Of a DNA stretch of 64,000 nt, positions 35,712-43,987 are shown piece after piece. The notes under the pieces are model-generated. The model was not told where the DNA came from. It saw nothing but the letters and a program-made list of their open reading frames with translations, and did not search any database. The translations under genes and the position numbers were made by a program. Origin of the DNA: Flavobacterium cheongpyeongense (GTDB lineage: Bacteria; Bacteroidota; Bacteroidia; Flavobacteriales; Flavobacteriaceae); contig NZ_QJHK01000007.1 of assembly GCF_003202435.1 (NCBI RefSeq), positions 147,927 through 211,926 on the forward strand, given 5' to 3'. Each line of letters begins with the position of its first letter. The stretch's first letter is position 1.

Positions 35712-36305
35712 ATGATCAATAATATTAGCGCTATACGTCAATTAATTTTAAGCTATATCGAAATTGATGATTCTGAGTGGCAATACTGCACTACACTTTT
35801 TAATATTGAGCAGATCAAAAAAAGAAATTTTCTTCTTGAACAGGGTAAGGTTTGCAGGAATGTATCTTATGTAGTGAGCGGGTTACTGCGAATTTACTTT
35901 GTGGACTATAATGGAGAGGAAAAGACATTTCATTTTTCTCTTGAAAATACTTTTGCGACAGATTATGAAAGCTTTTTAAAAGGCATCCCCTGTAATTTTT
36001 CTATTCAGGCAATGGAGGACACCATCGTTATTACCATTACGCTCGAAAAATTACAGAATTTTTATAAAAATGTCAGATATGGTGAAAAACTGGGAAGACT
36101 AGTTGCGGAAGATTATTTTTTTATTGTCAATGATAAAATAAAAGCAATTTACACACAATCGCCCATGGAAAGATATCAGGTCATGAATGCAAAATTTCCA
36201 AAAATTTTACAGCGCGTTCCACAACGTTATATTGCTTCCTACCTCAACATAAGTTCAGTCCACCTGAGCCGCTTAAAAAATTCTGCCACAGAAGACGAAA
36301 TGTGA
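35712..36305 (+). CDS. Crp/Fnr family transcriptional regulator
   Basis: 197 residues. It has a cyclic-nucleotide-binding-like beta roll (about 20-125; GLLRIYFVDYNGEEKTFHF) and a C-terminal helix-turn-helix ending RYIASYLNISSVHLSRLK (about 165-190), the Bacteroidota Crp/Fnr form. There is no N-terminal cysteine cluster, so it is not an oxygen-sensing Fnr. I chose the ATG at 35712; an upstream in-frame TTG at 35679 would add 11 residues. The stop codon is part of a perfect palindrome (36303-36320), and two more operator-like palindromes follow. It is divergent from the NagB-like gene. Confidence 0.88.
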   Translation: MINNISAIRQLILSYIEIDDSEWQYCTTLFNIEQIKKRNFLLEQGKVCRNVSYVVSGLLRIYFVDYNGEEKTFHFSLENTFATDYESFLKGIPCNFSIQAMEDTIVITITLEKLQNFYKNVRYGEKLGRLVAEDYFFIVNDKIKAIYTQSPMERYQVMNAKFPKILQRVPQRYIASYLNISSVHLSRLKNSATEDEM

Positions 36306-36400
36306 TAACAAATGTTATCAGATAAAATAATTTTCCTGTGTTTCTTTGTCCGGGAACAAAAGTAACGCATTGAATCAGCATTTTTGTTACGGGCAACAAA
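36303..36400. promoter_or_regulatory. Cluster of three palindromes, candidate Crp/Fnr operators
   Basis: TGATAACA-AA-TGTTATCA (36303-36320) is a perfect 18-bp palindrome overlapping the regulator's stop. TTTGTCCGGGAACAAA (36345-36360) and TTTGTTACGGGCAACAAA (36383-36400) are similar to each other, with centres 39 bp apart. The rest of the gap up to 36615 is AT-rich and empty. Binding by the adjacent regulator is inferred only from position. Confidence 0.45.
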
Positions 36401-36615
36401 ATGTTAAAAAAAAATTAAATTGAAGTGTATTATAACTAGATGTTATATTATATAAATCAATTATAAGGAAATTGAAATCTAATATTTTAATATTGTATAA
36501 AAAAAACATTTTAATTTCCATCTTAAAAAGGCACTTTAAGTTTAGTAAAAAACCTTACTCTCTAAACTAGGCTTTATTCTAAAAAAAGTGTTCAAAAACA
36601 ACTATTTATCAAATT

Positions 36616-37014
36616 ATGTTTACAACTCTTACCTCTGATAATGTTCATTTTCGTTATGGATCAAAAAGCTGGATTTATACTTTCGACGAAATTGAAAAAT
36701 TAAGCCTCATAAAACAAGAAAAATCATATATCGTTGAGAATTTTGCTTTCATTTTCATTACTGCGCTAGCCTATTATTTCATTATTTTTTCTGACATGAT
36801 GGATCTCTATTATATAATTCCAACCATCTTATGTTATACCATTATAAGTATATTACGTTTTCATGATGCCTCACAATTTGAATATTATGTATATGTGAAA
36901 GACATTTATAATAAAGAAACCAAAATCAAAATTAAGACTGCTGACAGAATTGAAATAGGCAAACATATTGACTTATACTTGTCATTAAAGTTTAAAAAAA
37001 TAGTAAAGCAATAA
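36616..37014 (+). CDS. Small membrane protein of unknown function
   Basis: 132 residues: a short beta-rich N-terminal part (FTTLTSDNVHFRYGSKSWIYTFDEIEKL), two adjacent transmembrane helices (about 43-60 and 66-82), and a C-terminal domain of strands (YYVYVKDIYNKETKIKI) resembling a membrane-split PH-like module. No specific family is recognised. It is followed 26 bp later by a 29-residue membrane peptide and then a helix-turn-helix gene, all on the same strand, so they could be linked. Confidence 0.6.
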   Translation: MFTTLTSDNVHFRYGSKSWIYTFDEIEKLSLIKQEKSYIVENFAFIFITALAYYFIIFSDMMDLYYIIPTILCYTIISILRFHDASQFEYYVYVKDIYNKETKIKIKTADRIEIGKHIDLYLSLKFKKIVKQ

Positions 37015-37040
37015 AATTAAAATCCTACAACAGATAAAAA

Positions 37041-37130
37041 ATGTTATATATAGAAATCCCCCAATACGATTATATTTTAATAGGCGTAGCAGTCGTTTAC
37101 GGTTATCTCATTACAACCAAAAAGAAATAA
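37041..37130 (+). CDS. Possible 29-residue single-helix membrane peptide
   Basis: ATG at 37041 reads MLYIEIPQYDYILIGVAVVY followed by GYLITTKKK and a stop: one hydrophobic helix with a positively charged C-terminal end, the usual form of small membrane peptides. It lies between a two-helix membrane protein and a helix-turn-helix gene. Similar size and layout occur in regulatory peptides and type I toxins, but there is no direct support for either. Confidence 0.35.
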   Translation: MLYIEIPQYDYILIGVAVVYGYLITTKKK

Positions 37131-37186
37131 AAACATTTTCAAAACCTACATTTATACATGTTTAAAGATTCAGCAATAAGGGTTGG

Positions 37187-37194
37187 TACATTTG
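37187..37194 (+). promoter_or_regulatory. -7 box (TACATTTG) of the helix-turn-helix gene
   Basis: An exact TAnnTTTG match, 44 bp before the ATG at 37238, giving a leader of about 37 nt. Confidence 0.45.
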
Positions 37195-37237
37195 TATTAA
37201 TTCTTTTTGGGCTGTAAAATATCCCCAAAAACAGATT

Positions 37238-37627
37238 ATGAGTACTTCTTCTATAAAAAATAAAATAAAAAACATTAGAGAACTAAAAAATTATACTCAG
37301 GAATATATGGCAGATCAACTAGGTATAACGCAGGCTGGTTATAGTAAATTTGAAAAAGGCAAAGCAGATTTGAGTTATAGCAAACTTGTTGAAATAGCAC
37401 GTATATTTGGTCTCAGTGTCGAAGGAATTATTAACTTCGATACCCAAAAGTATTTTAATAGTTTTAATAATGTAAACGGAAATTATAATGGTAATATTCT
37501 CATAAACCCAGATAACCATACGACCTTAAATAAACTGTATGAAGATAAAATAGTTCTTTTAGAGAAACTTTTAAAAAAAACAGATTCAGAACTTAAACGT
37601 TACAAAGAAAAATACGGGGAATTATAG
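37238..37627 (+). CDS. XRE-type helix-turn-helix regulator with C-terminal coiled coil
   Basis: 129 residues. The Cro/C1-type helix-turn-helix (about 6-62) contains IRELKNYTQEYMADQLGI and TQAGYSKFEKGKADLSY. An Asn/Gly-rich linker (about 68-95) and a short amphipathic coiled coil (about 98-127; LYEDKIVLLEKLLKKTDSEL) follow. This form is frequent in Bacteroidota and generally acts as a small dimeric regulator. The targets are unknown. The nearest candidates are itself and the two membrane proteins upstream. Confidence 0.85.
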   Translation: MSTSSIKNKIKNIRELKNYTQEYMADQLGITQAGYSKFEKGKADLSYSKLVEIARIFGLSVEGIINFDTQKYFNSFNNVNGNYNGNILINPDNHTTLNKLYEDKIVLLEKLLKKTDSELKRYKEKYGEL

Positions 37628-37933
37628 CCGTAATGACTCAAAAACAACACTGGCAGAGATTCTCCGTTTATTAAAATATTTTTTATCAAGTGAACAAATC
37701 CCTATAGTGTCTTTATAGCAGCATAAAAAAGAAGTACCTACCCCAGTATAAGACATTAAAATTCATAATTTTGGCAACAACGAAACAGGCATATCTCTGT
37801 TATAGTCAAAAATGATTTAAGTGTTTCATAAGTTGTTGGAAAAAATATCTAATCATTTGCAGAAAAATTCGAATGCAATTAAACCTTTCATTACTAAGTG
37901 CAGTCTAACTTTTAACATTTAATTCTATTCGTT
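37628..37933. other. Gene-free stretch before the alpha/beta hydrolase gene
   Basis: 306 bp of AT-rich sequence. I see no coding frame, clear hairpin or exact -7 box. The last 60 bp contain CATTTGCAG (ending near 37863), a poor promoter match. Confidence 0.4.
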
Positions 37934-38983
37934 ATGAAGTATATCTCACCAATTATTTTATTTATGCTGTTGCTAACATCATGTACCAAAGATTCAAATA
38001 CAGCCCCCTCATCCCCACCCTATGTTGATGATGATCTTGAAGGACCTATTTCACGGCCAACCTCAGGATATGGAACAGACGGAACTTATTCTGTTGCAAA
38101 AATTTCGTTTGCAAGTCCTGTTTATAAAGGAAAAAATGTCGAAATCTTTTATCCACAGGGAATAACTTCTCCTAAGCCGGTTATTTTTTATTCTCATCCT
38201 TATGGAGGCGAGGAAAGTGCATATAATATTGGACTTTATGAATTTATCGCTAAAAAAGGATATGTCGTAGTATTTGCACCTTATCCAACTTCAGGAGTAA
38301 CTATTGATGAGAGATACAATACTTTATGGCAGAGTTTTAAAAAAGCTGTAACAGATTATCCAAATATCATTGACACCAAAAAAGTTGGATTCATGGGACA
38401 TTCTTTTGGAGGTGGTGCATCATTTTCATTAGCACACAAAGCCTTTATCGATGAAGGCTGGGGCGAAAACGGCAGATTTATTTTTGCAATGGCGCAGTGG
38501 TATTCCTATCAGCTATCAGACACTCAGTTATTGGATTTTCCTGCCAATACCAAATTGATCACAGAAGTGTACGATGATGATACAACAAATGATCACCGCC
38601 TCGCAATAGATATATTTAAGAATATCAACATTCCTAATTCAGAAAAAGATTTTATTCTAATTAAAAAAAGCGTACTGAACACTTTTACTTATACTGCAGA
38701 ACATGATTTACCAAATACAAAATCATCTTATGATGCTTACGATTATTATGGTATTTATCGCCTTTTGGATGCTATGATTGATTATAGTTTCAATGGAAAT
38801 GCAAAAGCCAGAAATGTCGCTTTAGGTAATGGGTCTGCAGAACAAATTACGATGCCAAGCTATAACGGACAGGCCTTATCTCCATTGGTTGTCACTGATA
38901 ATCCTGTTCCTTTATATCCACAGTCAAAATTCTTGTTTCAATGTATTTCAACTAATAATCCAAGGGGCTCCCATTGTAATTAG
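37934..38983 (+). CDS. Alpha/beta hydrolase lipoprotein (chlorophyllase/PET-hydrolase-like)
   Basis: A 349-residue lipoprotein (lipobox LLTSC) with a Pro/Ser-rich linker and an alpha/beta hydrolase domain. The nucleophile elbow is GHSFGGGA with Ser157. VIFYSHPYGGEES (about 78-90) corresponds to the oxyanion-hole strand, and the catalytic His is probably in the EHDLPNTKS segment. The layout resembles chlorophyllase-like and dienelactone-like esterases. It is probably periplasmic or surface-attached. The substrate is unknown. Confidence 0.8.
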   Translation: MKYISPIILFMLLLTSCTKDSNTAPSSPPYVDDDLEGPISRPTSGYGTDGTYSVAKISFASPVYKGKNVEIFYPQGITSPKPVIFYSHPYGGEESAYNIGLYEFIAKKGYVVVFAPYPTSGVTIDERYNTLWQSFKKAVTDYPNIIDTKKVGFMGHSFGGGASFSLAHKAFIDEGWGENGRFIFAMAQWYSYQLSDTQLLDFPANTKLITEVYDDDTTNDHRLAIDIFKNINIPNSEKDFILIKKSVLNTFTYTAEHDLPNTKSSYDAYDYYGIYRLLDAMIDYSFNGNAKARNVALGNGSAEQITMPSYNGQALSPLVVTDNPVPLYPQSKFLFQCISTNNPRGSHCN

Positions 38984-39130
38984 TTCATTGAGCAATTCGA
39001 AAATTTTCTGGCATAATACTCATATAATAGGGAAAGAAGCTAATTTTTATTAGGTAATATGGAAGATACAATCGGTATAATTTCTAATCTGTAAAAAAAT
39101 AAGTAATACTTTTAAGCTTTAAAATTCAAA

Positions 39131-39820
39131 ATGAAAAAGAAAAAATACCTCATACCCCTAATTACCTTTTTGCTTAGTTTTTGTTGTGCCCTCTATGTAA
39201 CGATCCAGATTTTTTCAAAGAACGAAAATCCATTTCTGGCATCTAAAACAAAAGGAGAAATAAATGTACCAGACAAGATTCAGGATGGCGATATTATCTT
39301 TCAAACTTCGGAATCTTCTCAGTGTGAGGCGGTACGAATTGCTACCAATTCCAAATTTTCGCATTGTGGAATAATTTATGAAATTAACGGTAATTTATTT
39401 GTTTTTGAAGCCGTTCAGCCCATAAAACTAACGCGTCTGGACGACTGGATTAGGCATGGACGGGATAAAAAGTACGTGGTAAAAAGATTAAAAAATGCTA
39501 TTGAACTATTAACTCCGGCTACGCTGCAGAAAATGAAAGATTACAGCCAGCAATTTATGGGAAAAGAATACGATGCCTTCTTTGAATGGACTGATACCAG
39601 AATCTATTGCTCGGAATTAGTCTGGAAAATCTATAAAAACGGCGCTAATATCGAATTATCAAAACTGCATGAATTAAAAGACTTTAATCTAACGGATGAA
39701 AGGGTTCAAAAAATCCTGAAAGAAAGATATGGTAATGAGATCCCACTAAAAGAAAAAGTTGTTTCGCCATCCAATCTGGTTGATTCTGATTTGTTGGTAA
39801 CGGTGATAGATACTTATTAA
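39131..39820 (+). CDS. YiiX/YebB-like permuted papain-fold cysteine hydrolase
   Basis: 229 residues with an N-terminal membrane anchor (about 6-28) and a permuted NlpC/P60 domain. The order of catalytic residues is the permuted one: His78 in SKFSHCGIIYE first, then Cys160 in RIYCSELVWKIY. DGDIIFQTS at the domain start is the family hallmark. Relatives act as amidases or peptidases on lipids or cell-wall peptides. It faces the periplasm if the anchor is retained. The function of this member is not known. Confidence 0.88.
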   Translation: MKKKKYLIPLITFLLSFCCALYVTIQIFSKNENPFLASKTKGEINVPDKIQDGDIIFQTSESSQCEAVRIATNSKFSHCGIIYEINGNLFVFEAVQPIKLTRLDDWIRHGRDKKYVVKRLKNAIELLTPATLQKMKDYSQQFMGKEYDAFFEWTDTRIYCSELVWKIYKNGANIELSKLHELKDFNLTDERVQKILKERYGNEIPLKEKVVSPSNLVDSDLLVTVIDTY

Positions 39821-40263
39821 ACATTAAAACTACAATATTAATGTCAGTACGATTTTTTAGTACAGAGAAACGAAACAAAAAAAATATATCAGAACCATTT
39901 TTGGTGCTAATTTTTCTATTCTCGATGCAATTTTCTATCGAAAATTAGCGGATTTTTGAGTAGTTGGCTTCGCCCCAAATGCAAAAGACTGCGCCTCTCA
40001 AAATATTTATTTTCACGAAAACCAATAAAAAACAATAAAAACCTGATTACACCACCGAACTCATGGTAAACCAGCTTGCGAGATGCTAAGTTTTCGGGAT
40101 TTCAATACGACATAAGAGACTTACACCCTCTGAAAAAACACATACTGTAAGGGTTGTTTTCTAATCCGAAATTTGTATTTTCGAATTCTTATCTAAGCTT
40201 ACAGCGTGTGTCCTCATCATACTGGGCACACAGGCGTCAACTTAAAAAACGACACAGACAAAA
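39821..40263. other. Gene-free stretch with hairpin and repeat R2
   Basis: It contains a 9-bp inverted repeat GCTAATTTT / AAAATTAGC (about 39908-39951), the R2 repeat at 39975-40032, and a GTGTGT...GCACAC pair near 40206-40233. There is no coding frame. Confidence 0.5.
39975..40032 (+). repeat. Dispersed repeat R2, copy 2
   Basis: CCAAATG...GCCTCTCAAAATATTT and CACGAAAACCAATAAAAAAC, matching 31774-31832 and 40880-40935. Confidence 0.65.
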
Positions 40264-40818
40264 ATGAGAAAAGAGATTATATCGAAAATTATAGGACGAC
40301 TAAAACAAGAAGACCGTTTTCCCGATTGGTGGAAAAGTGAAGAAATCGCAATTCCTTTTTTTGACAATGAGAAGTTGAGGATAACTTTTATGGACTTTGA
40401 ACCTGAACATGACAAAACTTTCATTGACGAAGCAGACCTGGCTTTGGCAAATTTTCTAAAACTAAACTTGAATGACCGAAATTTAATTTCAGAATTAGCA
40501 TACAAAAACTGTATAGACTTTTTGGACGCTGTAGGATTTGATGAAACAGATGAAGCATTAAGGCTCATACAAAATAAAAACGAAATTTGGAAATTCATAC
40601 AGCCCACAGAAGTTTATGTAACAAGACGACCTTACAAAGAGCAAGATATTTATGTTCAGATTGCTTGCGAATGTGATTGGGAACAAGAACACGGACTTCA
40701 ATTAGTATTTAGACAAGGTAAGAAACTAACAAGAATAAGCGACCAGGACGGGCATTTGACAGAAGCAGATGCATACAACAAACCTGACGAAGAAGATGAA
40801 TTGCTATCAAAGTTTTAA
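40264..40818 (+). CDS. DUF6985-like protein of unknown function
   Basis: A 184-residue soluble, acidic protein with no signal peptide. The C-terminal part (about 115-175), with EVYVTRRPYKEQDIYVQIAC, then ECDWEQEHGLQLVFRQG and DQDGHLTEADAYN, resembles the DUF6985 pattern as I remember it, a family often found in accessory loci beside immunity-type genes. No toxin partner is visible next to it. R2 repeats lie on both sides (39975 and 40880), so it looks like a repeat-bounded accessory gene. Confidence 0.6.
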   Translation: MRKEIISKIIGRLKQEDRFPDWWKSEEIAIPFFDNEKLRITFMDFEPEHDKTFIDEADLALANFLKLNLNDRNLISELAYKNCIDFLDAVGFDETDEALRLIQNKNEIWKFIQPTEVYVTRRPYKEQDIYVQIACECDWEQEHGLQLVFRQGKKLTRISDQDGHLTEADAYNKPDEEDELLSKF

Positions 40819-40879
40819 TGACAAAATACTAGAAAAAAATACCAGAAATCCGAACCACCAATCGAGCAGACGCTCTGCA

Positions 40880-40935
40880 TCAAATGGTACGGAGTGAGCC
40901 TCTCAGATATTTATATTCACGAAAACCAATAAAAT
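40880..40935 (+). repeat. Dispersed repeat R2, copy 3
   Basis: TCAAATGG...GGAGTGAGCCTCTCAGATATTT and CACGAAAACCAATAAAA. With copy 2 it brackets the gene at 40264. The rest of 40936-41257 is gene-free with no further structure that I can name. Confidence 0.65.
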
Positions 40936-41257
40936 CTGAATATCCCGCCAAGTGTAAGGGTCATCCCGACAATCGGATCATGCTGTATTTGTCGGTTGTA
41001 AAAATATGGGGTAAGTTCGATGCAAACATCTGTTAAGAATTGACAGCCAAGTTGTTTCAAGCGCTTCAAAGTAATGATGGTACTCAAAATTGGACTCTAC
41101 TCAAATCTTTATTTAAATTTTGGTCTTTGTGATGTGCTTCGCAGTTGTGCAATTACCCAAACGGCTTTACGGGTAGCGACTAAAAACATAGGTGTGGTCT
41201 TGGTTAACCTCAAGCCGAATGTTTTTTTTGATACTCAATTATAAGAATTTCAAGAGG

Positions 41258-41563
41258 CTATTGTACCTCTGTTTTTGGAGGTGTTCTAAAAGTCGTTTTT
41301 TCAGTATTTTTGAATATAAATTCCCTAACCCTTAAATCAGTTTTCACAGAAATTTGAACTTTGGCTACCCTTAATTCAGTATCATGACAAAATTCCTAGG
41401 CAAGATAAACTACAAATCTGTTCTCTGATTCACCAGCGAGTTTTTTGAATACCTCAGAAATAGTTAATGTAATTTCTGAATCAGATGCGGAATCCTTTTG
41501 AAAAATGTCCTCGAATTGCTGATTTTAACCGGATAAATAAAAGAACAAACACTTTAATTTCAT
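41258..41563 (-). pseudogene. Decayed exported protein gene with two in-frame stops
   Basis: From an ATG at 41563 one frame reads MKLKCLFFYLSG, TAA (41525-41527), NQQFEDIFQKDSASDSEITL..., TAG (41396-41398), EFCHDTELRVAKVQISVKTD..., and a final stop at 41258. All 102 codons stay in one frame with coding-like composition, and the first twelve residues look like a signal peptide. Two nonsense codons in a single frame indicate a dead gene. The family is not recognised. Confidence 0.5.
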
Positions 41564-41594
41564 AACTTAGATTTCTTTTTTAAAGTCGTATACC

Positions 41595-41963
41595 ATGAAT
41601 AAGAAATCCATAGCCAGAAACTTCCTGAAACTCGCTGCAACTGGACATTCTCACGAAGCTTTTCGATTGTATACCGGCAAAAATTTCAAACATCATAATG
41701 CCTATTTTAAAGGTGATGCCAATACACTGATGCTGGCCATGGAAGAATCTGCAAGAACCAATCCGAATAAGATTTTTGAAATTCATCATATTTTAAGGGA
41801 TGGCGATCTGGTCGCAGTTCATTCTCACGTTAGACAAAACTCAGCCGATTTAGGCACGGCAGTAGTTCATATTTTTCGGTTTGAATCTGATAAAATTGTT
41901 GAGCTTTGGGATTTAGGGCAGCCTATCCCGAATAAAACTATGAATGAAAATGGGATTTTTTAA
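41595..41963 (+). CDS. SnoaL-like (NTF2-fold) polyketide cyclase family protein
   Basis: 122 residues of the small alpha+beta barrel type. The family pattern is visible: a helical start (ARNFLKLAATGHSHEAFRLY), YTGKNFKHHNAYFKGDA, a central IHHILRDGDLVAVHSHVR and a final strand VVHIFRFESDKIVELWDLGQPIP. It is cytosolic. Members include cyclases, isomerases and proteins of unknown substrate. It is followed by 283 bp with an ORF remnant before the lactonase gene. Confidence 0.85.
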   Translation: MNKKSIARNFLKLAATGHSHEAFRLYTGKNFKHHNAYFKGDANTLMLAMEESARTNPNKIFEIHHILRDGDLVAVHSHVRQNSADLGTAVVHIFRFESDKIVELWDLGQPIPNKTMNENGIF

Positions 41964-42246
41964 AAACAAAAAAAGTTTTTTTTATAATTTGCTTCAGCCA
42001 AAATAATTTAAAAAACACCAAAATTAACAATCTTAAATGAAGGAGCAGAATCATAAATTTGTGTAATATCAAATTACAGGATAGCGCATTATCATTTAGA
42101 CGAAAGAAATCTGATTAATAACGAACAAGCTAAAACAATTATACGGGAAACACCACTAATTGCAAGCGGATCTTTAACGATTTACCAGTGTGATTTCTCC
42201 TAAAGACCGGATGACAAGATTGAACATAAACCGAAACTCAAAAAGA

Positions 42247-43371
42247 ATGAACCTAAAAACTATTTTTTTTACAATTGCCTTTCTGGCTTCATTTCATATA
42301 TTCTCACAAAACACTTACGTATTTTTGGGTTCTTATAACAGGGATAAAGAAGCAGAATCTATTCAGGTGTATCAATTGGATAGTGAAGGCAGATTAACCA
42401 AAGTTGCTTCAACAACAAATGTTATCAATCCATCATACCTGACCATTTCCCCAAACGGAAAGTATATTTATGCCTGTACGGATACAAAAACACCAAACGC
42501 AGGGAGTATAAGCAGTTTTGAATTTAATCCTAAAAATAAAACCCTGACTTTTTTGAACAAACAAACCAGTGGAGGCGAAAATCCGGTTTATATTTCGGTT
42601 CATAAAAATGGCAAATGGCTTGTAAATGCTAATTATACTGATGGAAGTGTTGCTGTTCATCCTCTTTTGGAAAACGGAATAATCGATTCGATGGCACAGA
42701 ATATTCATTACTCAGACAGAAGCATTCACAAAGAAAGACAAACGAGATCACATGTTCACTCAGCCGTATTTTCTCCTGAATTTGATGTTCTTTTTTTGCC
42801 AGATTTAGGTGCTGATAAAATTCGCAGCTATGCTTTTGACGAAAATCAGAAAAAACCTTTAACAGAAACACAAATCCCTTTTACAAAAACAGATTTAGAA
42901 GCCGGTCCCAGACATTTTACGTTTCATCCCAATCAAAAATTTGGGTATTGCATTGAAGAAATGTCAGGATCAATAAGTGTCTATACCTATAAAAATGGGA
43001 TCTTACAGCAAATCCAGAGAATTAATACCCACGCTGATGAAATCAAAGAGGGTTTTGAAAGTTCAGATATTCACATTTCACCCGATGGAAAATTCCTATA
43101 CGCTTCAAACCGGGGAAAAGAAAATAATATTGCTGTTTTTTCTATTTCTGAAAATGGTTTTCTAAAAAACATAGGCTATCAATCGACTTTTGGAGACCAT
43201 CCACGAATTTTTGCTATTGATGAAAGCGGAAAATTCCTGGTTGCTACAAATGTAATTTCAGGAAACGTAATTGTTTTTAAAAGAAATCCAATAACAGGAC
43301 TGCTCCAAAAAACAGGTACAGAAGTGAAGATGGAAAATGTTTCCTGCGTTCAGATAAAAAAATATTACTAA
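42247..43371 (+). CDS. Lactonase family seven-bladed beta-propeller (YbhE-like)
   Basis: A 374-residue exported protein, with signal peptide MNLKTIFFTIAFLASFHIFSQ at 1-21. The YbhE/Pgl-type propeller has repeats such as SPNGKYIYACTD, HKNGKWLVNANY, SPEFDVLFLPDLG and SPDGKFLYASNRG, and the typical GPRHFTFHPN block. Family members hydrolyse 6-phosphogluconolactone or related lactones, or act on muconate cycloisomers; a periplasmic member more likely acts on a free sugar lactone. I chose ATG 42247 because it begins the signal peptide; upstream in-frame ATGs at 42190 and 42211 add a charged stretch. The acetyltransferase gene follows after 17 bp. Confidence 0.87.
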   Translation: MNLKTIFFTIAFLASFHIFSQNTYVFLGSYNRDKEAESIQVYQLDSEGRLTKVASTTNVINPSYLTISPNGKYIYACTDTKTPNAGSISSFEFNPKNKTLTFLNKQTSGGENPVYISVHKNGKWLVNANYTDGSVAVHPLLENGIIDSMAQNIHYSDRSIHKERQTRSHVHSAVFSPEFDVLFLPDLGADKIRSYAFDENQKKPLTETQIPFTKTDLEAGPRHFTFHPNQKFGYCIEEMSGSISVYTYKNGILQQIQRINTHADEIKEGFESSDIHISPDGKFLYASNRGKENNIAVFSISENGFLKNIGYQSTFGDHPRIFAIDESGKFLVATNVISGNVIVFKRNPITGLLQKTGTEVKMENVSCVQIKKYY

Positions 43372-43388
43372 CCAAATTTTATAAAATA

Positions 43389-43913
43389 ATGAAACCAGAC
43401 TTCAACCTGCAGCCTGATTTTTTAGAAAATGAAATCCTAAGATTAATTCCACTTCAGGAAGATCATTTTGAGGCACTTTATGAAGTCGCATCTGATCCTT
43501 TAATATGGGAACAACATCCGATAAAAGACCGATACCAAAAAGATGTTTTTAAATCTTTTTTTGATGGAGCCCTAAGTTCAAAAAGTGCTTTTTTAATCTT
43601 AGATAAAAGTACAGGCGAAGTTATCGGCACTACCCGATTTTATGATTATAATCCGGAGAAATCAAATATTGGAATTGGTTTCACCTTTATTGGAAGAAAG
43701 TTTTGGGGCGGACCTTACAATCGATCTGCGAAAGAACTACTGATTGACTATGCTTTTCAAAGAGTAAATACAATAATTTTTCATATTGGTACAGAAAATT
43801 TTCGTTCACAAAAAGCTGTTTTAAAATTAGGTGCCGTAAAAATAAATGAAATAATTTTTCTTCTTAACGGATTGAATTTGCCACATTTTGAATATGAACT
43901 GGTTAAAGTTTGA
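43389..43913 (+). CDS. GNAT family N-acetyltransferase (RimJ/RimL-like)
   Basis: 174 residues with the acetyl-CoA-binding GNAT fold. LRLIPLQEDHFEALYEVASD is the RimJ-like opening, GEVIGTTRFYDYN motif D/A strands follow, then GIGFTFIGRKFWGGPYNRSA (motif A loop) and FHIGTENFRSQKAVLKLGA (motif B, typical of RimL-type enzymes). The substrate is unknown and could be a protein N-terminus or a small amine. Confidence 0.88.
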   Translation: MKPDFNLQPDFLENEILRLIPLQEDHFEALYEVASDPLIWEQHPIKDRYQKDVFKSFFDGALSSKSAFLILDKSTGEVIGTTRFYDYNPEKSNIGIGFTFIGRKFWGGPYNRSAKELLIDYAFQRVNTIIFHIGTENFRSQKAVLKLGAVKINEIIFLLNGLNLPHFEYELVKV

Positions 43914-43987
43914 TAGTCATTAGTAAATATATATAAATGCAGGTATCTGCAATTCTTAGCTCAGAATTATAACACTTAAACAAGAAA

